DNA of 64,000 nucleotides, taken from contig NZ_NGUO01000013.1 in assembly GCF_002206635.1 (NCBI RefSeq), positions 1-64,000 of the forward strand. The letters are read 5' to 3'. Position 1 is the stretch's first letter. The number at the start of each line of letters is the position of its first letter. Positions 56,454-64,000 of the stretch are shown in pieces. Source of the DNA: Polynucleobacter aenigmaticus. GTDB taxonomy: Bacteria > Pseudomonadota > Gammaproteobacteria > Burkholderiales > Burkholderiaceae. The notes beneath the pieces are model-generated. The model did no database searches. It worked only from the letters and a program-made list of their open reading frames with translations, and was not told where the DNA came from. The translations under genes were made by a program, and so were the position numbers.

Positions 56454-57335
56454 ATGACGTATTGCGTTGGGCTTTGCCTAAAAGATGGTTTAGTATTTTT
56501 ATCGGATACTCGCACTAATGCGGGTGTTGATCAAATTGGCACCTTTAGAAAGATGTCTTTATTTCAAAAAGATAAAGATCGTCTCTTTACCTTGATGAGT
56601 GCCGGCAATCTCGCCATTACTCAGGCTGTAAAAGAAATTTTGCTACAAGGGCAATTGCTCAACGGCAAGAATTTGTGGAATGTAGAGAATACGCATGATG
56701 CGGCCGTAGTGGTTGGCGATGCTATCAAGCAGGTCTACGAGAGAGATCACAAAGCATTAGAGAAGGCTGGTATCGATTTCAATTGCAATCTCATTTTTGG
56801 TGGTCAAGTAAAGGGTGAGCGTCCAAGACTTTTTAATATCTACTCAGCCGGTAACTTTATTGAGGCCACGCCTGAAACTTGTTACTTCCAGATTGGTGAA
56901 TCTAAATACGGCAAGCCAATCTTAGACAGGGTGATTAGTTTTGATACCCCACTAAATTTAGCGACGAAATGTGCCCTGATTTCAATGGACTCCACTTTAA
57001 ACAGCAACATCTCTGTGGGACTGCCATTGGATCTACTGGTCTATGAAAAGAATTCTTTGCAAGCAAGCAAGTTCGTCACCATGGATGAATCTAACCCCTA
57101 CTTTCAAATGATTCATGAGCTCTGGGGTGAGAAATTACGTGCTGCATTCAACTCCATTGCAGAACCAAGCTGGTCTGGGGCTGCGCCATCCAAATCGATT
57201 GCCACACCTGCTAAGAAAATGGGTGCCATACCTATTCATCGTGCTGGTAAGGCAGTTAAGAAGGTAGCGAGCCCCACCAAGACTGCAAGCAGGGTCATCC
57301 CAAAGAAAACAATGACTAGAAAAGCTAAGGGCTAA
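56454..57335 (+). CDS. Anbu proteasome-type protease with basic C-terminal tail
   Basis: A 293-residue member of the Ntn-hydrolase proteasome/HslV superfamily. Removal of Met leaves Thr2 (TYCVGLCLKDGLVFLSDTR) as the expected nucleophile, with Asp18 and Lys33 at the usual positions. The core ends near 240. The last 53 residues contain 14 Lys/Arg and no acidic residue, beyond the usual Anbu length. The gene lies 61 bases after the transglutaminase gene, a known pairing, and a hairpin terminator follows. Confidence 0.92.
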   Translation: MTYCVGLCLKDGLVFLSDTRTNAGVDQIGTFRKMSLFQKDKDRLFTLMSAGNLAITQAVKEILLQGQLLNGKNLWNVENTHDAAVVVGDAIKQVYERDHKALEKAGIDFNCNLIFGGQVKGERPRLFNIYSAGNFIEATPETCYFQIGESKYGKPILDRVISFDTPLNLATKCALISMDSTLNSNISVGLPLDLLVYEKNSLQASKFVTMDESNPYFQMIHELWGEKLRAAFNSIAEPSWSGAAPSKSIATPAKKMGAIPIHRAGKAVKKVASPTKTASRVIPKKTMTRKAKG

Positions 57336-57356
57336 TTTAGCTGACCGCTATAAAGC

Positions 57357-57391
57357 AAAAGGCCTAGATCGCGATGATCTAGGCCTTTTTT
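57357..57391. terminator. Bidirectional terminator between anbu and ppsA
   Basis: GGCCTAGATC (57361-57370) pairs perfectly with GATCTAGGCC (57376-57385) across a GCGAT loop, flanked by AAAA on the left and TTTTTT on the right. It can end transcripts of the plus-strand Anbu operon and the minus-strand ppsA gene. Confidence 0.92.
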
Positions 57392-57429
57392 ACATCTAAT
57401 TGACTTGGCTTATATTCAGCCGGAATACA

Positions 57430-59832
57430 TTACGCTTCTTTCTTACCCAGCATTTCCCAAGTAGCTATCACGCTATCTGGATTGAGAGAAATAGAAGTAA
57501 TTCCCTTGGCAACCAACCAACGCGCAAAGTCTGGATGATCTGAAGGGCCTTGGCCACAAATACCAACGTATTTATTTTGCTTGAGACATGCCTCAATTGA
57601 ACGCGCAATCATGAACACAACCGCAGGGTCGCGCTCATCAAAGTCAATTGCCAGCAATTCCATACCGGAGTCACGATCCAAGCCCAAGGTAAGCTGAGTC
57701 ATATCGTTCGAACCAATCGAGAACCCATCGAAATGCTCGAGGAATTGATCAGCCAAAATCGCATTTGATGGAATCTCGCACATCATGATGAGACGCAAGC
57801 CATTTTCACCACGCTTGAGCCCCAAGTTCGCCATCATGTCGATCACCCGCTCAGCCTGCTTAATGGTGCGCACAAACGGCACCATGATCTCCACGTTGTC
57901 GAGACCCATGTCTTCTCGAACGCGCTTCATTGCAGCGCACTCTAGGGCAAAAGCTTCGCCGAAATCTGCGGACACATAACGAGATGCACCACGGAAACCC
58001 AGCATTGGATTCTCTTCATCTGGTTCATAGCGTGAACCACCGATGAGTTTCTTATATTCGTTTGACTTAAAGTCAGACAAACGCACGATGACTGGTTTTG
58101 GATAGAACGCAGCAGCAATCGTAGCAACACCCTCAACCAATTTATCTTCATAAAACTGGCGTGGGCTCGCATAGCCACGAGCAACGCTCTCTACTGCACG
58201 CTTGAGATCAGGATCGATGTTTGGATATTCCAGAACAGCACGTGGGTGTACTCCAATGTAGTTATTAATAATGAACTCAAGGCGGGCCAAGCCAACACCG
58301 GCATTCGGGATTTGGCAGAAATCAAATGCTAACTGGGGATTGCCGATATTCATGGTGATCTTCACTGGAATCTCTGGCAATACACCACGAGAAACTTCAG
58401 TGACCTCAGTCTCAATCAAACCATCGTAGATATGACCTTCATCACCCTCTGCACAAGAAACCGTCACCATCATGCCGTCTTGCAGATGCTCAGTGGCATC
58501 GCCACAACCTACTACGGCAGGTACGCCCAACTCACGCGCAATAATTGCTGCGTGGCAGGTACGACCACCACGGTTAGTAACGATTGCAGAAGCGCGTTTC
58601 ATCACAGGCTCCCAATTTGGATCAGTCATGTCAGCAACCAATACATCTCCTGGCTGAACACGATCCATCTCGCTTGGATCACGAATCACGCGAACTGGAC
58701 CTGCGCCAATCTTTTGACCAATCGCACGACCTTTAGTCAATACTTTGGAGCTACCTTTGAGTTTGTAGCGCAGCTCTACTTGACCAGCAGCCTGACTCTT
58801 CACCGTCTCTGGGCGAGCTTGCAAAATATAGATACGGCCATCTTGACCATCTTTACCCCACTCGATGTCCATTGGACGACCATAGTGCTTTTCAATAATC
58901 ACCGCGTATTTTGCTAATTCAGTAATGTCCGCATCTTCCAATGAAAAACGATTGCGTTTTTCTGGAACCACATCCACAGTCACCACCTTCTCGGCAGAGC
59001 CTGCTGGAGCGAATTGCATCTGAATCAATTTGGAACCCAAGGAGCGGCGAATAATCGCTTTCTTATCAAGCGCTAATGTAGTTTTGAAGACATAGAACTC
59101 GTCAGGGTTGACAGCGCCCTGTACTACTGTCTCACCTAAACCATAGCTTGAAGTAATAAATACGACATCTTCGAAGCCAGACTCAGTATCCAAAGTAAAC
59201 ATCACGCCAGCAGCGCCTAGGTCTGAACGCACCATCCGTTGAATACCAGCAGACAAAGCTACTTCAGCGTGCGCAAAACCCTTGTGAACGCGATAGGAAA
59301 TAGCGCGATCGTTATAAAGGGAAGCAAATACTTCACGAATTTTCTCTAGAACATGATCAATACCTTCAACATTCAAGAATGTTTCTTGCTGTCCAGCAAA
59401 TGAAGCATCAGGCAAATCCTCTGCAGTTGCAGAAGAGCGAACTGCGAAAGAGCCGTTGCCAGATTCATCTAATTTCTTAAACGCCGTACGAATTTCTTCA
59501 TCGAGACGTGCCTGTAGCGGTGCAGTCTCAATCCAGCCGCGAATTTCTTTGCCGGCTTCTGCCAATGCACGAACATCATCAATATTGAGATTTTCTAAAC
59601 GCTTCTGAATACGCTCAGTCAAATTGTTGTGCTCTAAGAAATCACGAAATGCCAATGAGGTTGTCGCAAATCCGGTGGGTACACGCACTCCCGTGGAAGA
59701 CAACTGAGAAATCATTTCACCTAATGAAGCATTTTTACCGCCCACTGACTCTACGTCAGTCATGCGGAGTTGCTCAAAAGGCAAAACATAGGCATTTGCT
59801 ACATCGCTACTTTGTTGCTGTTGGTTGGACAT
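57430..59832 (-). CDS. ppsA: Phosphoenolpyruvate synthase
   Basis: An 800-residue enzyme that makes phosphoenolpyruvate from pyruvate and ATP for gluconeogenesis. The N-terminal ATP-binding domain has [19 protein letters not shown] near 131-149. The swivelling domain carries the phosphorylated His427 in GGRTCHAAI, and the C-terminal barrel has the substrate motifs. The regulatory Thr425 lies two residues before the histidine. It is divergent from ppsR, whose product controls it. Confidence 0.96.
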   Translation of the reverse strand: MSNQQQQSSDVANAYVLPFEQLRMTDVESVGGKNASLGEMISQLSSTGVRVPTGFATTSLAFRDFLEHNNLTERIQKRLENLNIDDVRALAEAGKEIRGWIETAPLQARLDEEIRTAFKKLDESGNGSFAVRSSATAEDLPDASFAGQQETFLNVEGIDHVLEKIREVFASLYNDRAISYRVHKGFAHAEVALSAGIQRMVRSDLGAAGVMFTLDTESGFEDVVFITSSYGLGETVVQGAVNPDEFYVFKTTLALDKKAIIRRSLGSKLIQMQFAPAGSAEKVVTVDVVPEKRNRFSLEDADITELAKYAVIIEKHYGRPMDIEWGKDGQDGRIYILQARPETVKSQAAGQVELRYKLKGSSKVLTKGRAIGQKIGAGPVRVIRDPSEMDRVQPGDVLVADMTDPNWEPVMKRASAIVTNRGGRTCHAAIIARELGVPAVVGCGDATEHLQDGMMVTVSCAEGDEGHIYDGLIETEVTEVSRGVLPEIPVKITMNIGNPQLAFDFCQIPNAGVGLARLEFIINNYIGVHPRAVLEYPNIDPDLKRAVESVARGYASPRQFYEDKLVEGVATIAAAFYPKPVIVRLSDFKSNEYKKLIGGSRYEPDEENPMLGFRGASRYVSADFGEAFALECAAMKRVREDMGLDNVEIMVPFVRTIKQAERVIDMMANLGLKRGENGLRLIMMCEIPSNAILADQFLEHFDGFSIGSNDMTQLTLGLDRDSGMELLAIDFDERDPAVVFMIARSIEACLKQNKYVGICGQGPSDHPDFARWLVAKGITSISLNPDSVIATWEMLGKKEA

Positions 59833-59937
59833 AAAATACTCTCTAAAGATAAGGAAACTGGTCGAGCGGCCGGATAAAATACGGCATACTTCATTAACTA
59901 CACATTGTAGTGCTGACCACGACTTTTAGGCCACCTC

Positions 59938-60765
59938 ATGAGCACCCAAACGCGTATTGTTTTTATTGTTTCTGACGGCACTGGAATTACCGCCGAGAAC
60001 TTCAGCCAGTCGATTTTGGCGCAATTTGAGGCCACTTTTAAGCACATTCGCGTCCCTTTTGTTGATAGCCCTGAAAAAGCTCATGATGCCGTTTCTAGCA
60101 TCAATCAGGCCGCCTCCAAATATGGAGTTCAACCTATCGTATTCACCACTTTAGTGAATCCCGAGCTGAATAAGATTGTTGGCAAGGCCAATGGCCTGAT
60201 TTTGGATATGTTCCAGACTTTCGTGGCGCCTTTAGAGCAGGCCCTAGGGCTTAAATCCACCCATGCGATGAACCGCCTCCATCACAATGCAGATACTGAG
60301 GCCTATAAGAGCCGCATTGAAGCCATTAATTATTCGTTGGCACACGATGATGGCCAATCGAACCGAAACCTAGCGGAAGCGGATGTAATTCTCGTGGGGA
60401 TATCGCGGGTAGGCAAAACGCCAACTAGCCTCTACTTGGCAATGCAATATGGCATGAAAGCCGCCAACTACCCCCTCATTCCAGAAGACTTTGAACGTGG
60501 TCAATTACCCAAAGACCTCACACCCTATCGCAGCAAGATTTTCGGCCTGATGATCGATGCCGAGCGCCTGTCAGAAATCCGTAATGAACGTCGCCCCGGC
60601 AGCAACTACGCCAAACTAGAGAATTGTCGCTACGAAATTAATGAAGCGACAGCGATGATGAAGAAAGAATCGATTCCTTGGGTGGTGACTACCAGTAAAT
60701 CCATTGAAGAGATCGCGACTACCGTGTTGCAATCCATCAAGTCGGATAAAACTATTTTAGGTTAA
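59938..60765 (+). CDS. ppsR: PEP synthase regulatory kinase/pyrophosphorylase
   Basis: A 275-residue bifunctional regulator that phosphorylates and dephosphorylates PpsA on a threonine by the ADP/Pi state of the cell. The N-terminal VFIVSDGTGITAENFSQS and P-loop GISRVGKTPTSLYLA (near 152) are conserved, as is the C-terminal block. The 105-base gap to ppsA contains both promoters. Confidence 0.95.
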   Translation: MSTQTRIVFIVSDGTGITAENFSQSILAQFEATFKHIRVPFVDSPEKAHDAVSSINQAASKYGVQPIVFTTLVNPELNKIVGKANGLILDMFQTFVAPLEQALGLKSTHAMNRLHHNADTEAYKSRIEAINYSLAHDDGQSNRNLAEADVILVGISRVGKTPTSLYLAMQYGMKAANYPLIPEDFERGQLPKDLTPYRSKIFGLMIDAERLSEIRNERRPGSNYAKLENCRYEINEATAMMKKESIPWVVTTSKSIEEIATTVLQSIKSDKTILG

Positions 60766-60789
60766 TGAAGCCGCCCTATATTGAGGGAT

Positions 60790-61614
60790 CTAGCTACGTC
60801 GAACTCGAACCGTCTCAAATAGACAGATAGCTGCGGCAGCAGAAACATTCAAAGACTCTACTCGCGGATCAATAGGTATCGAAACTCCTTTTGCCTGTGC
60901 CATAAGGTCATCAGAGATGCCCTGACCTTCGCTCCCCATCACCCACGCCACGGGATGCATTAGCTCTTTACGCATATTAAAGATATCTAGCTCACCACCT
61001 GCAGTAGCCGCCAATAAAGGGGCTGTAACTGCACTTAAGACTTGCTGATATGACCATCCCTCATAGAGGTCAAGCAAGCGATGTGCGCCCATACCGGCAC
61101 GCAATACTTTGCTCGACCACAGATGGGCACAGCCAGATAATGCGATCACCTGAGTAAAACCAGTTGCAGCAGCAGTTCGCAAGATAGATCCAAGATTGCC
61201 TGCATCTTGTATGCGATCCAGAATAATCACATCACCAGGTAGCGTGGCAATAGATTGTTGTGGTGCCAACGCAGATTGAGGTAAATCCAAAAGTCCAGCA
61301 ATGTGCGGAGCGTTTACTAAATCACTAAGTAAGCCCCATAAACCTTTATCCAACTGATATACGCGAGTCTCAGGGCAAATTTCAACATGGTCATATACGG
61401 CCTGAGCAATCTCGGGATTTTGCAAGCCCACCTCAGAAGTAATTAAGAACCTCAGAGCGGGATTACCTACCCAGGCTTGTACCAAATGAATTCCTTCAAG
61501 CAAAGTCTGACCTGAAATAAATCTCGCCTTTTGCCCTTTAGGGCCAACGGCCTGCAAATGTCTAATCTCTTTAAATAAAGGATTTTCTTTCGAGCTAATA
61601 AATTCAATTTTCAT
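60790..61614 (-). CDS. SpoU/TrmH-family RNA 2'-O-methyltransferase
   Basis: A 274-residue SPOUT methyltransferase. The N-terminal substrate-binding domain (about 1-105) is followed by the catalytic knot: ILDRIQDAGNLGSILRTAAATG (motif 1), WVMGSEGQGIS (motif 2) and the IPIDPRVESLNVSAAAAICLFE end (motif 3). It methylates ribose in rRNA or tRNA; the site cannot be told from sequence. It lies eight bases after rnhB. Confidence 0.9.
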   Translation of the reverse strand: MKIEFISSKENPLFKEIRHLQAVGPKGQKARFISGQTLLEGIHLVQAWVGNPALRFLITSEVGLQNPEIAQAVYDHVEICPETRVYQLDKGLWGLLSDLVNAPHIAGLLDLPQSALAPQQSIATLPGDVIILDRIQDAGNLGSILRTAAATGFTQVIALSGCAHLWSSKVLRAGMGAHRLLDLYEGWSYQQVLSAVTAPLLAATAGGELDIFNMRKELMHPVAWVMGSEGQGISDDLMAQAKGVSIPIDPRVESLNVSAAAAICLFETVRVRRS

Positions 61615-61622
61615 AACTTAGA

Positions 61623-62216
61623 TTATCGACTATGAAGCGCCAAAACATGACGAACAGGAGAAAAGCTGCGACGATGTTGATCGCAGGCGCCAAACTCCTT
61701 TAAGGCAGCGAAATGGGCTTCGGTTGGATATCCCATGTGCTGGGCAAAACCATACTGTGGATGTAATTCATGAAGAGCCCTCATTTGACGGTCGCGCGTT
61801 ACTTTAGCCAAGATTGATGCGGCGGATATTGCCGGCTCCTTGGTATCACCCTTGATGATGGCCTCTGCCGCAATGGGGAGCTCAGGACAGCGATTGCCAT
61901 CGATTAAAGCCTTATCAGGCCAGCCACCCAAACGCGTAGTGAGATCTTCAATCGCTCGGCGCATAGCCAGCATGGTTGCTTGCAAAATATTGATTTCATC
62001 GATCTCAACGGGACTGGCTTCACCAATACCCCAGGCTTTAGCCTTGAGTTGAATTTGCTCAAATAAAAACTCTCGTCTTGCGGGGGATAATTTTTTGGAA
62101 TCTTTTAATCCAGTGATGGGGTTCTCGGGATCAAGGACAACCGCACCAGCAACAACTGCTCCAGCCAATGGGCCACGCCCCGCTTCATCAACACCGCAAA
62201 CCCAAATCACGCTCAC
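61623..62216 (-). CDS. rnhB: Ribonuclease HII
   Basis: A 197-residue endonuclease that removes ribonucleotides and RNA from RNA-DNA hybrids. The metal ligands are Asp10 and Glu11 ([11 protein letters not shown]), the Asp in [10 protein letters not shown], and a later Asp in [12 protein letters not shown]. The start is GTG, overlapping the lpxB stop as GTGA, a common lpxB-rnhB coupling. Confidence 0.95.
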   Translation of the reverse strand: MSVIWVCGVDEAGRGPLAGAVVAGAVVLDPENPITGLKDSKKLSPARREFLFEQIQLKAKAWGIGEASPVEIDEINILQATMLAMRRAIEDLTTRLGGWPDKALIDGNRCPELPIAAEAIIKGDTKEPAISAASILAKVTRDRQMRALHELHPQYGFAQHMGYPTEAHFAALKEFGACDQHRRSFSPVRHVLALHSR

Positions 62217-63415
62217 GCATTAACCCGATTTTTACCAGCAACAATAGTTTGCGCCACAGCTTGGGCAACTAGTAATCCGGTCGGGCGACGTAAGGTCTCA
62301 TGCATCTGCGCAAAACGGGATTTAAGCTGGTTTACTTTATCCGGATTATTCAACCAGTCCAATAGTGCATCCGCCAACTTGCTCGGAGTGGCATCGTCCT
62401 GCAGGAGTTCTGGAACAACAAACTCTCCGCATAAAATATTAGGGAGGCCTACATAAGGTAAATATCCTTGGCGCTTCATAATCTGGGCAGTAAGCCAGGG
62501 CACCTTATACGAAATCACCATTGGCTTTTTCCAGAGCGCCGCTTGTAAGGTGGCTGTGCCACTGGCAATCAACACGACATTGGCAGCCTCAAGTACGGCA
62601 TCCGCCTCGCCATCAATCAAATAAATGTGAAGGTCTGGATTTTTCTCTAAAGTGCTTTTGAGTAAAGCTTCAAGCGGTGTACGCAAGCGTGGTGTTGCCA
62701 CTGGAATCACAAAGTGCAGTGACTGTCCTTGCATGCGCTTAGTAAGCTCTGCCATCGCTTCAAAAAAGATAGGGGCAATCAGCTCGATCTCCGAAACACG
62801 GCTACCTGGTAATACTGAAACCAAAATTCCATTTAATGCATCGGTAGGCAGGTTTAAGATTTTTTCGATTCGTTGTTTGGCAGATGCCGGTTTTGGCTCT
62901 AGCGGAATCTCGCTTGCTAGAGGATGCCCAACATAGGTTGCGGGAATTCCAGCACGCTCGTAAATCTCGGTTTCAAATGGGAAGATGCAGAGCATTCTTT
63001 CGACAGCTTGTTTAATCTTGTGAATACGCCCTGCCCTCCAGGCCCAAATGGATGGGGAGACAAAATGCAAAGTGGGTATGCCGGCCTTACGCAAGGCTAG
63101 CTCAACCCCTAAATTGAAATCTGGTGCATCAACACCTAGGTAGACATCAGGACGATCTTCGCCCAAGAGATTATGAATGAGTTCTTTACGCAATCTCAGA
63201 ATCGCTGGAAGCTGTTTGATTGCCTCGACATATCCCCGGACACTTAATGTTTCCATGGGCCAATCTGAACGCAGGCCCTCTGCCTGCATGCGTGGACCGC
63301 CAATGCCGTACACCTCGAGCCCCGAGGTATCGGGGATTTGCTTTAAGGCACTCAGCACTGGTGCAGCCAGCAAATCACCCGAAGGCTCTCCGGCAACACA
63401 AGCGAGTTTAGGCAT
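62213..63415 (-). CDS. lpxB: Lipid-A-disaccharide synthase
   Basis: A 400-residue GT19 enzyme that joins UDP-2,3-diacylglucosamine and lipid X to form the lipid A disaccharide. The N-terminal [17 protein letters not shown], the [14 protein letters not shown] segment, [12 protein letters not shown] and [10 protein letters not shown] are conserved. It lies nine bases after lpxA on the same strand, as in most proteobacteria. Confidence 0.96.
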   Translation of the reverse strand: MPKLACVAGEPSGDLLAAPVLSALKQIPDTSGLEVYGIGGPRMQAEGLRSDWPMETLSVRGYVEAIKQLPAILRLRKELIHNLLGEDRPDVYLGVDAPDFNLGVELALRKAGIPTLHFVSPSIWAWRAGRIHKIKQAVERMLCIFPFETEIYERAGIPATYVGHPLASEIPLEPKPASAKQRIEKILNLPTDALNGILVSVLPGSRVSEIELIAPIFFEAMAELTKRMQGQSLHFVIPVATPRLRTPLEALLKSTLEKNPDLHIYLIDGEADAVLEAANVVLIASGTATLQAALWKKPMVISYKVPWLTAQIMKRQGYLPYVGLPNILCGEFVVPELLQDDATPSKLADALLDWLNNPDKVNQLKSRFAQMHETLRRPTGLLVAQAVAQTIVAGKNRVNA

Positions 63416-63424
63416 AGAGCTGCT

Positions 63425-64000
63425 CTATCGAATAATGCCGCGCGTAGATGCGGCAATAAAGTCGTAGAACTCAGTCAACTTCTCTGCGGTAGCAGCATCA
63501 GATGCACTAGCAGTAGCCATCTTCTGAATCTCTACCTTAGCCTCTTCAAAACTCAGACCGTCTTTGTAAAGCACCTTGTATGCCTGACGCAATGCAGAAA
63601 TGGTCTCACTTGAAAAGCCGCGACGCTTCAGACCTTCCACATTGATACCATGTGGAGATGCTTTATCCCCTGCCGCAATCACAAACGGTGGAATGTCTTG
63701 CACCAAAGCAGAAGCACCACCAAGCATAGCGTGCTGGCCAACTCGCACAAATTGATGCACGCCAGACATCCCCCCCATAATTGCCCAGTCATCTACTCGA
63801 ACATGACCAGCAATCTGCGCATTACTTGCAAAAATAGTGTTGCTTCCAATTTGGCAATCATGCGCAATATGTACATAAGCCATAATCCAGTTGTCATTAC
63901 CAATTCGGGTAATGCCCTCGTCTTGCGAAGTCCCTGTATGAATGGTCGTGAACTCTCGAATCGTGTTGCGATCGCCAATAATCAGTTGGGTCGGCTCGCC
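63425..64000 (-). CDS. lpxA: UDP-N-acetylglucosamine acyltransferase, 3' part (5' end outside window)
   Basis: The frame is open to the window edge, so about 190 C-terminal residues are visible and roughly 70 N-terminal residues are missing. The first internal ATG at 63883 is not the true start. Left-handed beta-helix hexapeptides run through [31 protein letters not shown] and [17 protein letters not shown]; the expected catalytic His lies in AYVHIAHDC. The C-terminal helical domain ([19 protein letters not shown]) is complete. It makes the first acyl transfer of lipid A synthesis. Confidence 0.95.
   Translation of the reverse strand, partial: GEPTQLIIGDRNTIREFTTIHTGTSQDEGITRIGNDNWIMAYVHIAHDCQIGSNTIFASNAQIAGHVRVDDWAIMGGMSGVHQFVRVGQHAMLGGASALVQDIPPFVIAAGDKASPHGINVEGLKRRGFSSETISALRQAYKVLYKDGLSFEEAKVEIQKMATASASDAATAEKLTEFYDFIAASTRGIIR

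Noticed and set aside
58432..58917. 161-codon open frame opposite ppsA
   Set aside because: Lies fully inside a conserved gene and encodes no recognisable protein; shadow frame.

Overview
The window reads as chromosomal DNA of a betaproteobacterium, most likely a small-genome freshwater Burkholderiaceae such as Polynucleobacter. This rests on recognised gene content and order (ratB-ratA beside smpB, ppsA divergent from ppsR, lpxA-lpxB-rnhB, guaB-guaA, the DUF3305/DUF3306 formate dehydrogenase cluster) and on moderate base composition judged by eye. No database search was possible. Coding density is very high. No gene-free stretch exceeds about 190 bases, and I see no rRNA, tRNA, tmRNA, CRISPR array or prophage.

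Layout. 1-504: right end of an IS3-family element cut by the window edge. 540-2642: a membrane protein, iron superoxide dismutase and 3-hydroxybutyrate dehydrogenase. 2772-17470: a probable catabolic locus around a divergent TetR control region. On the minus strand lies a three-subunit molybdenum hydroxylase with a CoxG-like partner. On the plus strand lie a TetR regulator, a VOC metalloenzyme, a 2,6-dihydroxypyridine-hydroxylase-like FAD monooxygenase, a complete Liv-type ABC importer, an acyl-CoA dehydrogenase and a class III CoA-transferase. Together these suggest uptake and oxidation of a small (N-hetero)aromatic or organic acid, with CoA-linked lower steps.

17467-21355: a coupled ferredoxin-like/EEP/cardiolipin synthase operon and the permease and ATPase of a tungstate-type importer. 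21356-32015: a long minus-strand formate dehydrogenase operon (apbC, DUF3305, DUF3306, a poly-ferredoxin, a TorD-like chaperone, a small Tat protein, FdhA, FdhB, a small lipoprotein, FdhC and a small secreted protein), with an FNR-type palindrome in its one large internal gap. 32144-34700: a copper chaperone-like protein divergent from a CopA ATPase. 34726-41130: envelope sugar/lipid genes and rlmJ. 41150-44377: a SOUL protein, LD-carboxypeptidase, tadA, queD and queE.

44406-48571: a less familiar set, a ferritin-like DUF455 protein translationally coupled to a B12-binding-type radical SAM protein with a CX4CX2C cluster motif, followed by two tandem paralogous lipoproteins. 48615-53027: guaA, guaB, ratB, ratA and smpB. 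53179-57335: the Anbu cassette (ATP-grasp, alpha-E, transglutaminase, Anbu protease), whose Anbu has a long basic tail. 57430-64000: ppsA, ppsR, an rRNA/tRNA methyltransferase, rnhB, lpxB and the 3' part of lpxA, which runs off the window.

Molybdenum/tungsten use links three parts: the molybdenum hydroxylase, formate dehydrogenase and the TupBC importer. The most promising leads for undescribed biology are the DUF455-radical SAM-lipoprotein set, the catabolic locus and the tailed Anbu.
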